Below are positions 19,551 to 28,505 of a DNA stretch of 64,000 nucleotides, one piece after another. Position numbers and translations under genes: made by a program. Position 1 is the stretch's first letter. Every line of letters begins with the position of its first letter. Origin of the DNA: Gp6-AA40 sp963818645 (GTDB taxonomy: Bacteria; Acidobacteriota; Vicinamibacteria; Vicinamibacterales; UBA2999); the NCBI GenBank assembly GCA_963818645.1, contig CAWFTF010000023.1, positions 1 to 64,000 on the forward strand. The letters run 5' to 3'. The notes beneath the pieces are model-generated. The model ran no database searches and was not told the origin of the DNA. It was given only the letters and a program-made list of their open reading frames with translations.

Positions 19551-20975
19551 ATGGCCATCTCGCAGAAGTTACACACCAAGCTCGTTCAGAAGCTCATTCT
19601 GACGCCTTCGCTCCAGCAGGCAATCAAGCTGCTGCCGATGTCGACGCTCGAGCTCTCGGAACTGCTGAACCAGGAGATGGTCGAGAACCCGATGCTGGAA
19701 GAGGTCCCGACCGAGGAGCTTCAGCCGGTCGAGGCGGCCCCCGAGAAGCAGGAAGAAAAGCCCTCGGAGAAGAAGGCCGACTCGTGGGACGACCAGGACT
19801 ACGAGTACTTCTTCGGCGACTACCTGGACGACGGGTATCGGCCGCGCACGCCGACCGAGGTCAAGGAACTCCCGCCGATCGAGAACACGCTCTCGACAGG
19901 GCAGTCGCTCTCCGATCACCTGCTCTGGCAGCTCTCGATGCAGACGGACGAGCCGCTCATCCGCGAGATCGGTGAAGCCATCATCGGCAACCTCGACGAC
20001 GACGGCTACCTGGTCGCGACGGTGGAAGAGCTCGCCGGCATGGGGCCGTGGCCGCTGGAAGAAGTGGAGCGGGCGCTCAAGGTGCTGCAAGGCTTCGATC
20101 CGATTGGCGTGTGCGCGCGCGATCTTCAAGAGTGCCTGTTGCTTCAGTTGCGGCATCTCGGAATGGCAGGAACGCCTGCCGACCAGATCGTCACCGAGCA
20201 CATGCGGCTTCTGCAGAACCATCAGGTTCCCGAGCTCGCACGTAAGCTCGGACTGACGATCGACGACCTGAAGCAGCACATCGAGCTGATTCGTCATCTC
20301 GATCCGAAGCCGGGCAGCCGCTACAACCCCTCGCAGTCGCAGTACGTGATTCCCGACGTCTACATCGTCAAGATCGAGGATCAGTACGTGGCCGCGCTCA
20401 ACGAAGAAGGATTGCCGCAACTGCGGATCAGTCCTGTCTATCGACGGCTGCTGGACAAGAACGCCACGGAGAACACCGACGAGACGCGCGCCTACGTGAA
20501 GGACAAGTTCCGGTCGGCGTTATGGCTGATCAAGTCGGTGGAGCAGCGCCAGAAGACGATCCACAAGGTGGCGTCGAGCATCATCAATTTTCAACGCGAC
20601 TTCCTCGATCACGGCATCGAGTATCTGCGGCCGCTCGTCCTTCGCGACGTGGCCAACGATATCGGCATGCATGAATCGACGGTCAGCCGCGTCGTGACGA
20701 ACAAGTACATGCACACGCCTCAGGGCGTGTTCGAGATGAAGTACTTCTTCCATAGCGGCATCTCGAGCTCCTATGGGGAAGCGGTGTCTTCCGTCACGAT
20801 CAAGCAGCGCATCCGGAAGATCATCGAGCAGGAAGATGCCAGGAAGCCGTTGAGCGACTCCAAGATTGTCAGCATCCTTCAACGCGAGGGGCTCGAACTG
20901 GCGCGCCGCACGATTGCGAAGTATCGGGAAGAGCTCAAGATTCCCACATCCAACCAACGCAAGGTTCTGTACTGA
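19551..20975 (+). CDS. rpoN: RNA polymerase sigma-54 factor
   Basis: Sigma-54 of 474 residues. Region I is the glutamine/leucine-rich start (KLVQKLILTPSLQQAIKLLPM). Region II is acidic (residues 45-85). The core-binding part contains LQGFDPIGVCARDLQECLL, followed by the helix-turn-helix ESTVSRVVTNKYM, and the RpoN box ARRTIAKYRE is near the C-terminus. ATG 19551 gives the conserved MAISQKLHTKL-type opening. It lies in the classical order lptB-rpoN-hpf-hprK-rapZ-PTS, so it is probably co-transcribed with the PTS regulators. Confidence 0.97.
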   Translation: MAISQKLHTKLVQKLILTPSLQQAIKLLPMSTLELSELLNQEMVENPMLEEVPTEELQPVEAAPEKQEEKPSEKKADSWDDQDYEYFFGDYLDDGYRPRTPTEVKELPPIENTLSTGQSLSDHLLWQLSMQTDEPLIREIGEAIIGNLDDDGYLVATVEELAGMGPWPLEEVERALKVLQGFDPIGVCARDLQECLLLQLRHLGMAGTPADQIVTEHMRLLQNHQVPELARKLGLTIDDLKQHIELIRHLDPKPGSRYNPSQSQYVIPDVYIVKIEDQYVAALNEEGLPQLRISPVYRRLLDKNATENTDETRAYVKDKFRSALWLIKSVEQRQKTIHKVASSIINFQRDFLDHGIEYLRPLVLRDVANDIGMHESTVSRVVTNKYMHTPQGVFEMKYFFHSGISSSYGEAVSSVTIKQRIRKIIEQEDARKPLSDSKIVSILQREGLELARRTIAKYREELKIPTSNQRKVLY

Positions 20976-21013
20976 AACCTCAGGGCCGGCGCCCTGAGCG
21001 GATTACGGTCGCT

Positions 21014-21571
21014 ATGCGTCTCGAACTGACAGGACGACATCTCGCCATCACCCCGGCCACGCGGGCGCTCGTTGAAGAGCGGCTCGAGTACACGCTCCGG
21101 CGGCTGAGCGACAGCGCGGTCTCGGCGCACGTCGTGCTGACGCGCGAGCGCGCACGGATTCGTGCGGAGGTCACGCTGCACGCGCGGCGCGAGCGGTTCC
21201 TGCACGCAGATGCCACGGGATCGAACGTCGAGTTGGCGATTAACGCCGCCGCCGACAAGATTGATCACCAGGCGCAGAAACTGAAAGGAAAGCGCGACGG
21301 GCGCAAGCGTCGAGGACCGTCGGCGGTCAAGGCCGGAACTTCTGCAACTCCCGAAGCCGCAACCGCACCGCGATCGACTCCGCGACCGCGACGCCGCATC
21401 ATTCGCGCGAGGCAGTACGCCGTGAAGCCGATGTCGGTCGAGGACGCTGCTGTTGAAATAGACGACGCAGCGGATGGATTGATCGTGTTTCGAAATTCAG
21501 CCACCGATACCGTCACGGTCCTCTTTCGCAGGGCGGACGGCAATCTCGGCTTGATCGAGCCGGAGGCATAG
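21014..21571 (+). CDS. hpf: Ribosome hibernation promoting factor, long form
   Basis: A 185-residue protein with an N-terminal HPF/RaiA domain (MRLELTGRHLAITPATRALVE to about residue 95), a basic low-complexity linker (95-128, rich in K, R, A, T and P), and the C-terminal dimerisation domain of long HPF (RQYAVKPMSVEDAAVEIDD, VLFRRADGNLGLIEP). It inactivates 70S ribosomes by 100S dimer formation in stationary phase. The position downstream of rpoN is conserved across many Gram-negative bacteria. A short GC-rich stretch upstream may hold the ribosome binding site but it is weak. Confidence 0.93.
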   Translation: MRLELTGRHLAITPATRALVEERLEYTLRRLSDSAVSAHVVLTRERARIRAEVTLHARRERFLHADATGSNVELAINAAADKIDHQAQKLKGKRDGRKRRGPSAVKAGTSATPEAATAPRSTPRPRRRIIRARQYAVKPMSVEDAAVEIDDAADGLIVFRNSATDTVTVLFRRADGNLGLIEPEA

Positions 21572-21583
21572 GGCGGCATCGCG

Positions 21584-22576
21584 ATGGCGGAGCCCGTGTT
21601 GACGGTTGCGGGCCTGGTCGAGAGGGGCTCAGGTCCGGCGAGGCTTTCGCTCGAGCTGCTCGGCGGACAGGCGGGGCTCGATCGCCGCATCGCCAGTCCC
21701 TACATCCAGAAGACAGGTCTGGCGCTCGCCGGATTTCACGAGTACCTGCGTCCGGGGCGGATCGTCGTATACGGCGAGAGCGAGGTGCGATATCTCGATA
21801 GCCTTTCGCACGACGCGCGCATGGACGTCCTGGACACGACCTTCGGGCACGACATTCCGTGCGTGCTGATCACCGGTGGATGGGAGGCACACGCGGACCT
21901 CCGCTCGGCTTCGGATCGATACGAAGTACCACTGCTGCGCACGTCGGTCTCGACGCCGGTTGCCATCTCTCGAATCAGCGCGCTGCTCGACGATGCGCTT
22001 GCAGTTCGCGAGATCATTCACGGCGTGCTCATGGACGTACTGGGCCTCGGAGTGCTGATCATCGGCGACAGCGGCATTGGCAAAAGTGAATGTGCGCTCG
22101 ATCTCGTCGTACGTGGTCATCGGCTTGTTGCGGACGATACGGTGCAGATCCGGAGGCGAGGCGACTCGGTCGTTCTCGGCGCATGCCCCGAACCGACGCG
22201 GTACCACATGGAGCTGCGCGGCCTGGGCATCATCAACATCAAGGATCTGTTCGGTGTGGCCGCGACGCGTGCGTCCAAGACCGTCGAGCTCGTTGTCAAG
22301 CTCGAACGTTGGGAGGAACACCGGGAATACGACCGGCTCGGTCTCGATGAGAACGTGTATGAGTTGTTCGGCGTGCGGGTGCCGTTGATCTGCATGCCCG
22401 TCGCGCCTGGTCGCAACCTCGCGACGCTGGTGGAAGTGGCGGCCAGGAATCAGTTGCTGCGATCGCGTGGGCTGAACGCTGCCAGAGATCTGGTGGAACG
22501 GCTGGAGCGTCAACTCCAGGAGGAGGAGACCGAACCGGACTCGGAAGAGGAGCCGCGGTCTGGAGAACCGAGATGA
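21584..22576 (+). CDS. hprK: HPr kinase/phosphorylase
   Basis: Phosphorylates and dephosphorylates HPr on Ser46. The 330 residues comprise an N-terminal MurE-like domain and a C-terminal kinase domain with catalytic H146 (REIIHGVLMD), P-loop GDSGIGKSE (161-169), DD in VADDTV, and the HprK signature ELRGLGIINIKDLFG. The C-terminus is a charged acidic tail. It overlaps rapZ by four bases (ATGA). The matching HPr with an intact Ser46 is encoded 1.3 kb downstream, so the regulatory loop is complete in this cluster. Confidence 0.97.
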   Translation: MAEPVLTVAGLVERGSGPARLSLELLGGQAGLDRRIASPYIQKTGLALAGFHEYLRPGRIVVYGESEVRYLDSLSHDARMDVLDTTFGHDIPCVLITGGWEAHADLRSASDRYEVPLLRTSVSTPVAISRISALLDDALAVREIIHGVLMDVLGLGVLIIGDSGIGKSECALDLVVRGHRLVADDTVQIRRRGDSVVLGACPEPTRYHMELRGLGIINIKDLFGVAATRASKTVELVVKLERWEEHREYDRLGLDENVYELFGVRVPLICMPVAPGRNLATLVEVAARNQLLRSRGLNAARDLVERLERQLQEEETEPDSEEEPRSGEPR

Positions 22577-23488
22577 CTCCCGTTCGTGCCGCTCGGAAGA
22601 AGACGCGAGCGCGTGCGCCCCGGCGCGCTGCGACTCGATTCGTGGTGGTCACCGGCCTGTCCGGGTCGGGTAAGACGCACGCGATTCACGCCCTCGAAGA
22701 CCTCGGTTACTTCTGCGTCGATAACCTCCCGACGCAGCTCATCCCGACGTTCGCCGAGCTTTGCACTCGCGGAGAGGCCCATCTCGAGCGCGTTGCCATC
22801 GTCGTCGACGTGCGCGAGCGCGGCTTCCTGAGTCAGTTTCCTCCGGTGTTTCGCAAGCTGCGGAGCCTTCCCGGCGTCGAGGCCAAGTTGATCTTCCTGG
22901 AGGCCAATCGCTCCGCGCTCGTGCGCCGGTTCAGTGAGACGCGCAGGCCACACCCGCTCGCACCCGATCGATCGGTCTCGGAGGGCATCGACGAAGAGCG
23001 CAAGAAGATGCTCGCCATACGTGGCATGGCGGACGTCATCGTCGATACGTCGAATCTGACTGTTCACGAGTTACGCGATGCCTTCGGGCGGATGACGCGC
23101 GACGAGAGCACGCGCGCGGACATGGTGTTGAACCTGCTGAGTTTCGGGTTCAAGCACGGCGCGCCCACGGAAGCCGACCTCGTGTTCGACGTGCGCTTTC
23201 TGCCCAATCCGCACTTCGTCGATCGCTTGCGCCATCTGACGGGTCGTGACGCGAGAGTCGTGCGGTTCATCAAGCAGCACAAGGTCACGCAGGACTTCAT
23301 CAATCGCCTGACGGAGTTCCTGAGGTTCGTCCTTCCGCATTACGTGACTGAAGGCAAGACGTTATCTGACCGTTGCGATCGGATGTACCGGGGGGCAACA
23401 TCGATCGGTCATGATCGCGGAGGCGCTCAAGCGGACGCTCGAACACACGCCGGGTGTGCGGCTGCGGGTCAAACATCGTGATGGCTAA
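22573..23488 (+). CDS. rapZ: RNase adapter/nucleotide-binding protein RapZ, apparent frameshift at 23362-23363
   Basis: P-loop protein (GLSGSGKTHA, residues 28-37) of the RapZ/YvcJ family, about 304 residues when corrected. Other conserved parts are VVDVRERGF, FLEANRSALVRRFSETRRPHPL and VFDVRFLPNPHF. The C-terminal half, with the family hallmark IGCTGGQHRSV, is in a different frame from the rest. Removing one T at 23362-23363 gives GKTYLTVAIGCTGGQHRS, as expected. In E. coli RapZ controls GlmS through small RNAs; whether it does so here is unknown. It overlaps hprK by four bases and sits in the conserved rpoN-PTS cluster. Confidence 0.92.
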
Positions 23489-23509
23489 GGTCGGAAAGAC
23501 GGGATCGCG

Positions 23510-23917
23510 ATGATTGGCGTCGTCGTGGTCACGCACGGGCAGCTGGCAACGGAGCTGGTCAACGCCGCGGAAACGATTGTCGGCGACATGCCTGCTTTTG
23601 CGGCAGTATCTATCGGATGGCACGAAGATACCGAGGATGCACGCCACGAGATCGAGCAGGCGGTCGTGCGTGTGGATAAAGGATCGGGCGTCCTGATTCT
23701 TACCGACATGTTCGGCGGCACGCCGTCGAATCTGGCGATGACGTTTCTCGTCCAAGGCAAGCTTGAAGTCATCACCGGCGTGAATTTGCCGATGCTGATC
23801 AAGCTCGCGAATCAGCTGGAGCAGGGAGACCTGTTGAACATCGCACGCGACATTCGAGAGCAGGGGCGCAATGCCATCTGGGTGGCGTCCGATCTCCTGC
23901 ACGGAGAGAAGACGTAG
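23510..23917 (+). CDS. PTS mannose-family EIIA component
   Basis: A 135-residue EIIA-Man domain with the phosphorylatable histidine H9 in VVVTHGQLA, and the conserved TDMFGGTPSNLA and GVNLPMLIKL segments. No EIIB, C or D gene is adjacent. It therefore probably has a regulatory role, receiving phosphate from HPr without transporting sugar, as in other incomplete PTS systems of this cluster. The stop at 23915-23917 is one base before the HPr start, indicating tight coupling. Confidence 0.92.
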   Translation: MIGVVVVTHGQLATELVNAAETIVGDMPAFAAVSIGWHEDTEDARHEIEQAVVRVDKGSGVLILTDMFGGTPSNLAMTFLVQGKLEVITGVNLPMLIKLANQLEQGDLLNIARDIREQGRNAIWVASDLLHGEKT

Positions 23918-23918
23918 T

Positions 23919-24197
23919 GTGACAACTCGTTCTGTGACCGTCGTGAATCAGCTGGGGCTCCACGCGCGGGCCGCGGCGCGGTTCGTTCATCTCGCGACGC
24001 GATTCGAATCTCGGATCCGCGTCGGACGTAATTCGAAGGTCATGGATGGAAAGAGCATCATGGGCATTCTGTTGTTGGCCGCGTCCCGCGGCACGACGTT
24101 GACGGTGATCGCAGAAGGGCCGGACGAGGACCGCGCCGTCGAGGCGCTGGTCGAGCTCGTCGCATCTGGATTTGGTGAGGAATCGTGGAACGCCTGA
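23919..24197 (+). CDS. ptsH: Phosphocarrier protein HPr
   Basis: A 92-residue HPr. Choosing the GTG at 23919 puts the active-site histidine exactly at position 15 (NQLGLHARAA) and the regulatory serine exactly at position 46 (DGKSIMGILLLA), which is strong support for this start. Both the EI phosphorylation site and the HPrK site are therefore present. The gene starts right after the EIIA stop and overlaps the GTG of ptsI by 13 bases. Confidence 0.95.
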   Translation: MTTRSVTVVNQLGLHARAAARFVHLATRFESRIRVGRNSKVMDGKSIMGILLLAASRGTTLTVIAEGPDEDRAVEALVELVASGFGEESWNA

Positions 24198-25955
24198 ACG
24201 GTATCGGCGTGTCACCCGGCGTCGCCGTTGGCCCCGCGCTCGTCGCTATTCAACGAACGCAGGTGCTGCGTTTTCCTGTGGGCCCTGATGGTGTCGCGCG
24301 TGAGCTCTCCGCCCTCGAGCGGGCCCGGCAGCGATCGCGGGCGCAGCTCGAGCAGATCCGCCGGCGGATCGCGGCGGCACGTGGCGCCGATCTCGCGGCC
24401 ATCTTCGACGCGCAGTTGCTGATGCTCGACGATCCGATTCTCGTGGGACGGGCTGCCGCCGTCGTTCGTAACGAGCGGGTCAACGCGGAGTGGGCGGTGC
24501 AGCGCGCGCTCGACGAAGCCGCCGCGGTCTTCGACGACGTCGACGATCCGTACCTGCACGAGCGTAAGGGCGACCTGCACGACGTCGCCGGCCGCCTGCG
24601 CATGAATCTGCGCGACGAAAAGGGTGGTGCTCGCGATCGCCTGCAGGATCTCGATGCGCCATGCGTGCTCATTGCGGACGAGTTGACTCCGTCGGTGGTC
24701 GCACAGCTCGATTGGACGCGAATCAAGGGATTCGTGACGGACGCCGGAAGCCGCACGTATCACACCGCGATCCTCGCGCGATCGCTGGGTGTGCCGGCCG
24801 TGGTTGGTCTGCATGACGTCAGCAGGCGGGTGCCGCCCGGCGTATCAGTGATCATCGACGGCGAGACTGGTGAAGTCGTCATCGATCCGACGCCGGCGCT
24901 GTGGCAGGAGGCTGAAGGCCGCTCTTCACTGCACCTGGTGGCGGCGATCGCGCACGCGGAGGACGGACCGCTGCAGACGAGCGACGGCGAGACGATCGTC
25001 CTCCAGGCCAACATCGAGCGGTCCGACGATGTGCCGAGTGCGCTGAGTGCGGGGGCCGAAGGCATCGGCCTGTATCGATCCGAGTTCATGCTCGTCGGCG
25101 GACCGCCAGACATGGCGGCCGAAGAGGAGCAGTACCACGTCTATCGCCAGCTCGTGGAACGGATGGCGGGGCGCCCGGTCACCATCCGCACGTTCGACGT
25201 GGACGAGCGTCAGCTCGCGCGACCGCTGGTCGATGCGGCTCTCGATGCGCGCTGGTTCCCGGAGCCGCAGCGGAGCGGCCACGCGGGACTCCGCGGCGTT
25301 CGCTTCGGTCTCGCGCAACCGCGCATCTTCAAGACGCAGTTGCGTGCGTTGCTGCGCGCGGCGGTCGCATGGTCCGCTCCGGATCATGTTCCCGTTCGTG
25401 TCGTCGGTGCAGGAGGTTCGTGACGCGAAGAATCTGCTGCTCGAAGCTCAGGAAGAGCTCACGGCGCGCGGCCTGACGGTTCCGGACGTGCCGGTCGGCA
25501 TCATGATCGAAGTCCCGTCCGCGGCGTTCACCGCGTCACTCCTGGCGAAGGAAGCGGACTTCTTCACGATCGGCACGAACGACCTCATTCAGTACACACT
25601 CGCGGTGGATCGCACGGACGACCGCGTGTCGAATCGGTACGAGCCGCTGCATCCTGCGATTCTTCGTCTGCTTCGTCACGTGCGTCGAGCGGCGGCACGC
25701 CAAGGCATTGTGGTGTCTGTCTGCGGCGAGATGGCATCGGATCCACTGCTGCTGAAGCTGTTGATCGGATGCGGTCTTCGAGAGTTCAGCATGACGCCTG
25801 GCGCCATTCCGATGGCACGGCGCGTCGTGAAGGAGACGAGCGCGCGACAGATGATGCGTGTGGCCGCACGTGTGCTGACGCTCGGAACGGTTGAAGAAAT
25901 CGAACAGTATCTCGGCGACGAGGTCGCAAAGAACGAAGTGGGAAGCGAGGGCTAG
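24185..25955 (+). CDS. ptsI: PTS enzyme I, apparent frameshift near 25363
   Basis: Phosphoenolpyruvate-protein phosphotransferase, about 589 residues when corrected. The N-terminal HPr-binding domain has the active histidine H193 in GSRTYHTAILARSLGVPA. The C-terminal TIM barrel has EGIGLYRSEFML, IMIEVPSAAF, the FFTIGTNDLIQYTLAVDR signature and SVCGEMASDP with its cysteine. The frame changes inside LRALLRAA/SHGPLRIMFPF; removing one G at 25363-25364 rejoins it. The start is GTG 24185, overlapping HPr. It feeds phosphate from PEP to HPr and then the EIIA-Man protein. Confidence 0.94.
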
Positions 25956-25958
25956 CGA

Positions 25959-26316
25959 GTGAACAACATCGTCACGCGAGTCGAGAAGCCGTGGGGATAC
26001 GAGCTTCATTGGGCAAAGACGGAGAAGTACGTCGGGAAGATTCTGCACATCAACGCCGGGCACGCGCTCAGCCTGCAGTATCACAACCTCAAGGAGGAGA
26101 CGATCTACCTCCACTCAGGCAAGTTGTTGTACGAGATCGACGTCGACGGCAAGTTGAAGAAGATTGAAATGAAACCGGGCGACTCCATTCACGTACTTGC
26201 CGAAGACGATCCATCGCATGACGGCGATCGAAGACTGCGACGTGCTCGAGGCGTCGACGCCCGAACTCGACGACGTCGTCAGGTTGGAAGATCGCTACGG
26301 GAGAGAAGGAACCTAA
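25959..26316 (+). CDS. Small cupin, mannose-6-phosphate isomerase-like, apparent frameshift at 26196-26198
   Basis: About 118 residues after correction. It forms a single cupin barrel similar to the C-terminal domain of GDP-mannose pyrophosphorylase/phosphomannose isomerase type II. Motifs are EKPWGYELHW, the metal-binding SLQYHNLKEETIYLHSG and, after removing one base, HVLPKTIHRMTAIED. It ends with a charged LEDRYGREGT. The start is GTG 25959, three bases after the ptsI stop. Without correction the frame runs on into the repeat and the ssb region. A role in sugar-nucleotide or small-ligand chemistry is possible, but the substrate is not evident. Confidence 0.8.
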
Positions 26317-26317
26317 A

Positions 26318-26402
26318 ACTCCCAACTCCCAAATTTCCAACTCCCAAGAATCGGATCTTCGTTGGGAGTTGGAAGTTGGATTCGCGACAGACGTTGGGAG
26401 TT
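26318..26402. repeat. TTGGGAGTTGG-family repeat cluster between convergent genes
   Basis: AACTCCCAACTCCCAA lies at 26318-26333. CCAACTCCCAA at 26337-26347 pairs with TTGGGAGTTGG at 26362-26372 around a 14-base loop, and a further TTGGGAGTTG lies at 26393-26402. The element fills the gap between the 3' ends of the cupin gene and ssb. A two-way terminator role would fit the position. Confidence 0.75.
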
Positions 26403-26410
26403 GACGCGCG

Positions 26411-26847
26411 TCAGAACGGAATGTCGTCGTCGGTGATCGGTTCCATCGGCGGTTCGTCCGCCACCGCCTGGCGGGTGCGACGCCACCACGGTCCATTCCG
26501 CCGCCGCGACCTGCACCGCCGCCCCCGAGCAGCGTCACGCGGTCGGCCTTGATCTCAGTGGTGTAGCGCTTGTTGCCATCCTTGTCGTCCCACTGGCGTG
26601 TCTGCAGACGGCCCTCCACGTAGATCTGTTTCCCCTTCGTCAGGTACTCCTGCAGGCTCTCCGCGGTCTTGCCCCAGAGGACGATGCGGTGCCACTCGGT
26701 TTTCTCCTGACGTTGATTGTTGCGGTCGTTCCAGACCTCGGTTGTGGCCAGATTGAGCGTGGCCACCGCCGCGCCTCCTGGCGTGTAGCGCAACTCCGCG
26801 TCGCGACCCAGGTTGCCGACGAGGATCACCTTGTTCACACTGCCCAT
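26411..26847 (-). CDS. ssb: Single-stranded DNA-binding protein, shifted linker
   Basis: The OB-fold is intact: GSVNKVILVGNLGRDAELR, TEWHRIVLWGKTAE and YVEGRLQTRQWDDKDG. The glycine-rich linker is followed in another frame by the universal acidic tip, EPITDDDIPF and stop at 26411-26413. The join lies around 26440-26480. It needs a missing base or two extra bases; removing two G residues gives a natural GGASHPPGG linker and about 144 residues. The start ATG 26847 has AGGAAG upstream. Read uncorrected, the protein would lose the tip that binds partner proteins. Confidence 0.92.
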
Positions 26848-26914
26848 GTCGCTTCCTTTCGGACGGTTACCCGCCCCTACGGCTGCAGTAGCTGCTGCCG
26901 TGCCCGCTTCACAC

Positions 26915-26932
26915 GTCCGGCGGAGGCCGGAC
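26915..26932 (-). terminator. Hairpin downstream of the Tol-Pal operon
   Basis: GTCCGGC (26915-26921), loop GGAG, GCCGGAC (26926-26932) form a perfect seven-base GC stem. It is about 40 bases after the cpoB stop and upstream of ssb. There is no T run, so intrinsic termination is uncertain. Confidence 0.4.
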
Positions 26933-26973
26933 ACTCCGTCCTGAAGTCTACGATCGGTGAGTGACAGCCCAGG

Positions 26974-27883
26974 TCAGGGCTTGGCGGGTGCGGCAGGCGT
27001 GCGGCTCACATCCTGCGAGCCGCTGTTTCGCCAGTTGCGCGCCCTGGCTGTCGGGGAATCGCTTGACGACTTCTTCGAACGTGGCGCGGGCCGCGTCGTT
27101 TCGTCCCATCAGTGATTCCACGAAGCCACGACGGTAGTACGCCATGTCAACCTGGTCTCCGGTCGGGTACTTCTGGATGACCTGATTGTATGCGTCGATC
27201 GCGTCTGGCAGTCGATTCATATTGGCGAGCGACTCGCCGATGAAGAACTGCGCGTCGTCGGCACGTTCGGCGGTGGGGAAGTTCTTGAGCAGCTGCTGGA
27301 ACCCGGCGATAGCAGACGGATACTGCGACGAGGTGTAGTCGCTGAACGCTGTATCGAAGAGACGATTCGGTGACAGCCCAGCGTTTGCCGGGAGGGTCAA
27401 ATTCGGGGGAGATGGCGGTCCCGCCGGCGTTGGCCCATCCGGTGGGGGTGCAAGCGCTGCAGTGGGATTGTTCGGATCGATCGGCGCGAGCGAGCTCTGC
27501 TGGGATTGTGCGAGCAGCGCAGGGAGAGACAGGAACGTCTGTCGCAGTGCGTCGATCTCGTCCTTCAACGTGCGCAGGCGTGTATCCGTGTCCTGCGTGC
27601 GTTCGCGGATGGTACCGAGATCGGATCCCAGATTCTTGACGAGCACTTCCTGGTCGGCGAATCGACGCCGCTGGAATTCGTCGCTCGTGTCGAGTCGGGA
27701 GTTGACAGCTTTCAGCGTCTCAGTCAGTTGATTGAGCGCGAGGCTGAGTTGCTGATTCTGCTCCTGCAGCATCCGCAGCTCGGCGGCGAGCTGGAGATGC
27801 TCTCGGTTCTGTGCCGCGGCAGGCGTCGCCAGGGCGGGAAGCAGTGCCAGGCAAACGGCCGCTGTTGTATTGATCTTCTGCAT
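26974..27883 (-). CDS. cpoB: Cell division coordinator CpoB (YbgF), shifted last residues
   Basis: Periplasmic protein of about 302 residues. It has a signal peptide (residues 1-24, ending AAAQ) and a coiled-coil N-terminal domain (30-120) with ELRMLQEQNQQLSLALNQL. A proline-rich linker (130-165) follows, then C-terminal TPR repeats (LFDTAFSDYTSSQYPSAIAGFQ, AYNQVIQKYPTGDQVDMAYYRRG). It links Tol-Pal constriction to peptidoglycan synthesis. After QRLAG the natural tail DVSRTPAAPAKP is in another frame; one extra base around 27011-27013 explains this. Uncorrected, the stop would be at 26948. It is the last gene of the tol-pal operon, nine bases after pal. Confidence 0.88.
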
Positions 27884-27892
27884 GCGACTTCC

Positions 27893-28479
27893 TCAGCGAG
27901 ACGTAATCACAAAGTGACCGCGCCGGTTCTGCGCCCAGGCATCTTCTGTATGGCCGGGATTGAATGGAAACTCTTTTCCATAGCTCACCGTACGCACGCG
28001 GTCGGGCGAGATGCCCAACGAGGTCAAGTATGTCTTGACCGCTGTTGCACGTCGTTCGCCAAGCGCAAGGTTGTATTCTGCCGTGCCGCGCTCGTCGCAG
28101 TGCCCTTCGATCGTCACGACCCAGGTCGGATATTTCTTTAGAGTCTCGGCATTTGCCAGGGCCGACGCTCGGCCCATGTCGTCGAGGTCTGCGCTGTCAA
28201 GCCCGAAGAAAACGGGCTTGAGCGGGGAATCACGGTTCAGATCATCCAGTGACCGATTCGCGACCGCGTCTTCAGACAACGGTTGCGGCGGAACCGGCAG
28301 CGCATCGTCAACACGCTGAGGCGGTCCCGGTGGGGCAGTGGGGACGGCAGGCGGTTGATTTGTGCGGTCGCTGGTGGGGGTGCTGGCTTGGGCGTTGCTG
28401 GTTTGCTCTTATTGCAGCTCGTCGCGACGAGCGCCGCCACCAGCATCAACACAACGCCGATCTGCCTCGTTCTGCTCAT
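27893..28479 (-). CDS. pal: Peptidoglycan-associated lipoprotein, apparent one-base deletion at 28376-28380
   Basis: Outer-membrane lipoprotein, about 195 residues corrected. The signal peptide ends in the lipobox ATSC, then comes a Pro/Ala-rich linker and the OmpA-like peptidoglycan-binding domain (VFFGLDSADL, IEGHCDERGTAEYNLALGERRA, VSYGKEFP, NRRGHFVI). The lipobox and the OmpA domain are in different frames; adding one C in the run of five at 28376-28380 gives PAPPTSDRTNQPPAVP and joins them. This is the only clear deletion-type shift. The start ATG 28479 has GAGGAG upstream. It tethers the outer membrane to the wall and binds TolB. Confidence 0.92.
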
Positions 28480-28505
28480 GACTCTCCTCAAGAAGACGTC
28501 CACAC

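Noticed and set aside
26089..26934. A long SSB with an extended arginine-rich C-terminus
   Set aside because: The extension is out of frame with the true tip EPITDDDIPF and runs through the repeat and into the cupin gene.
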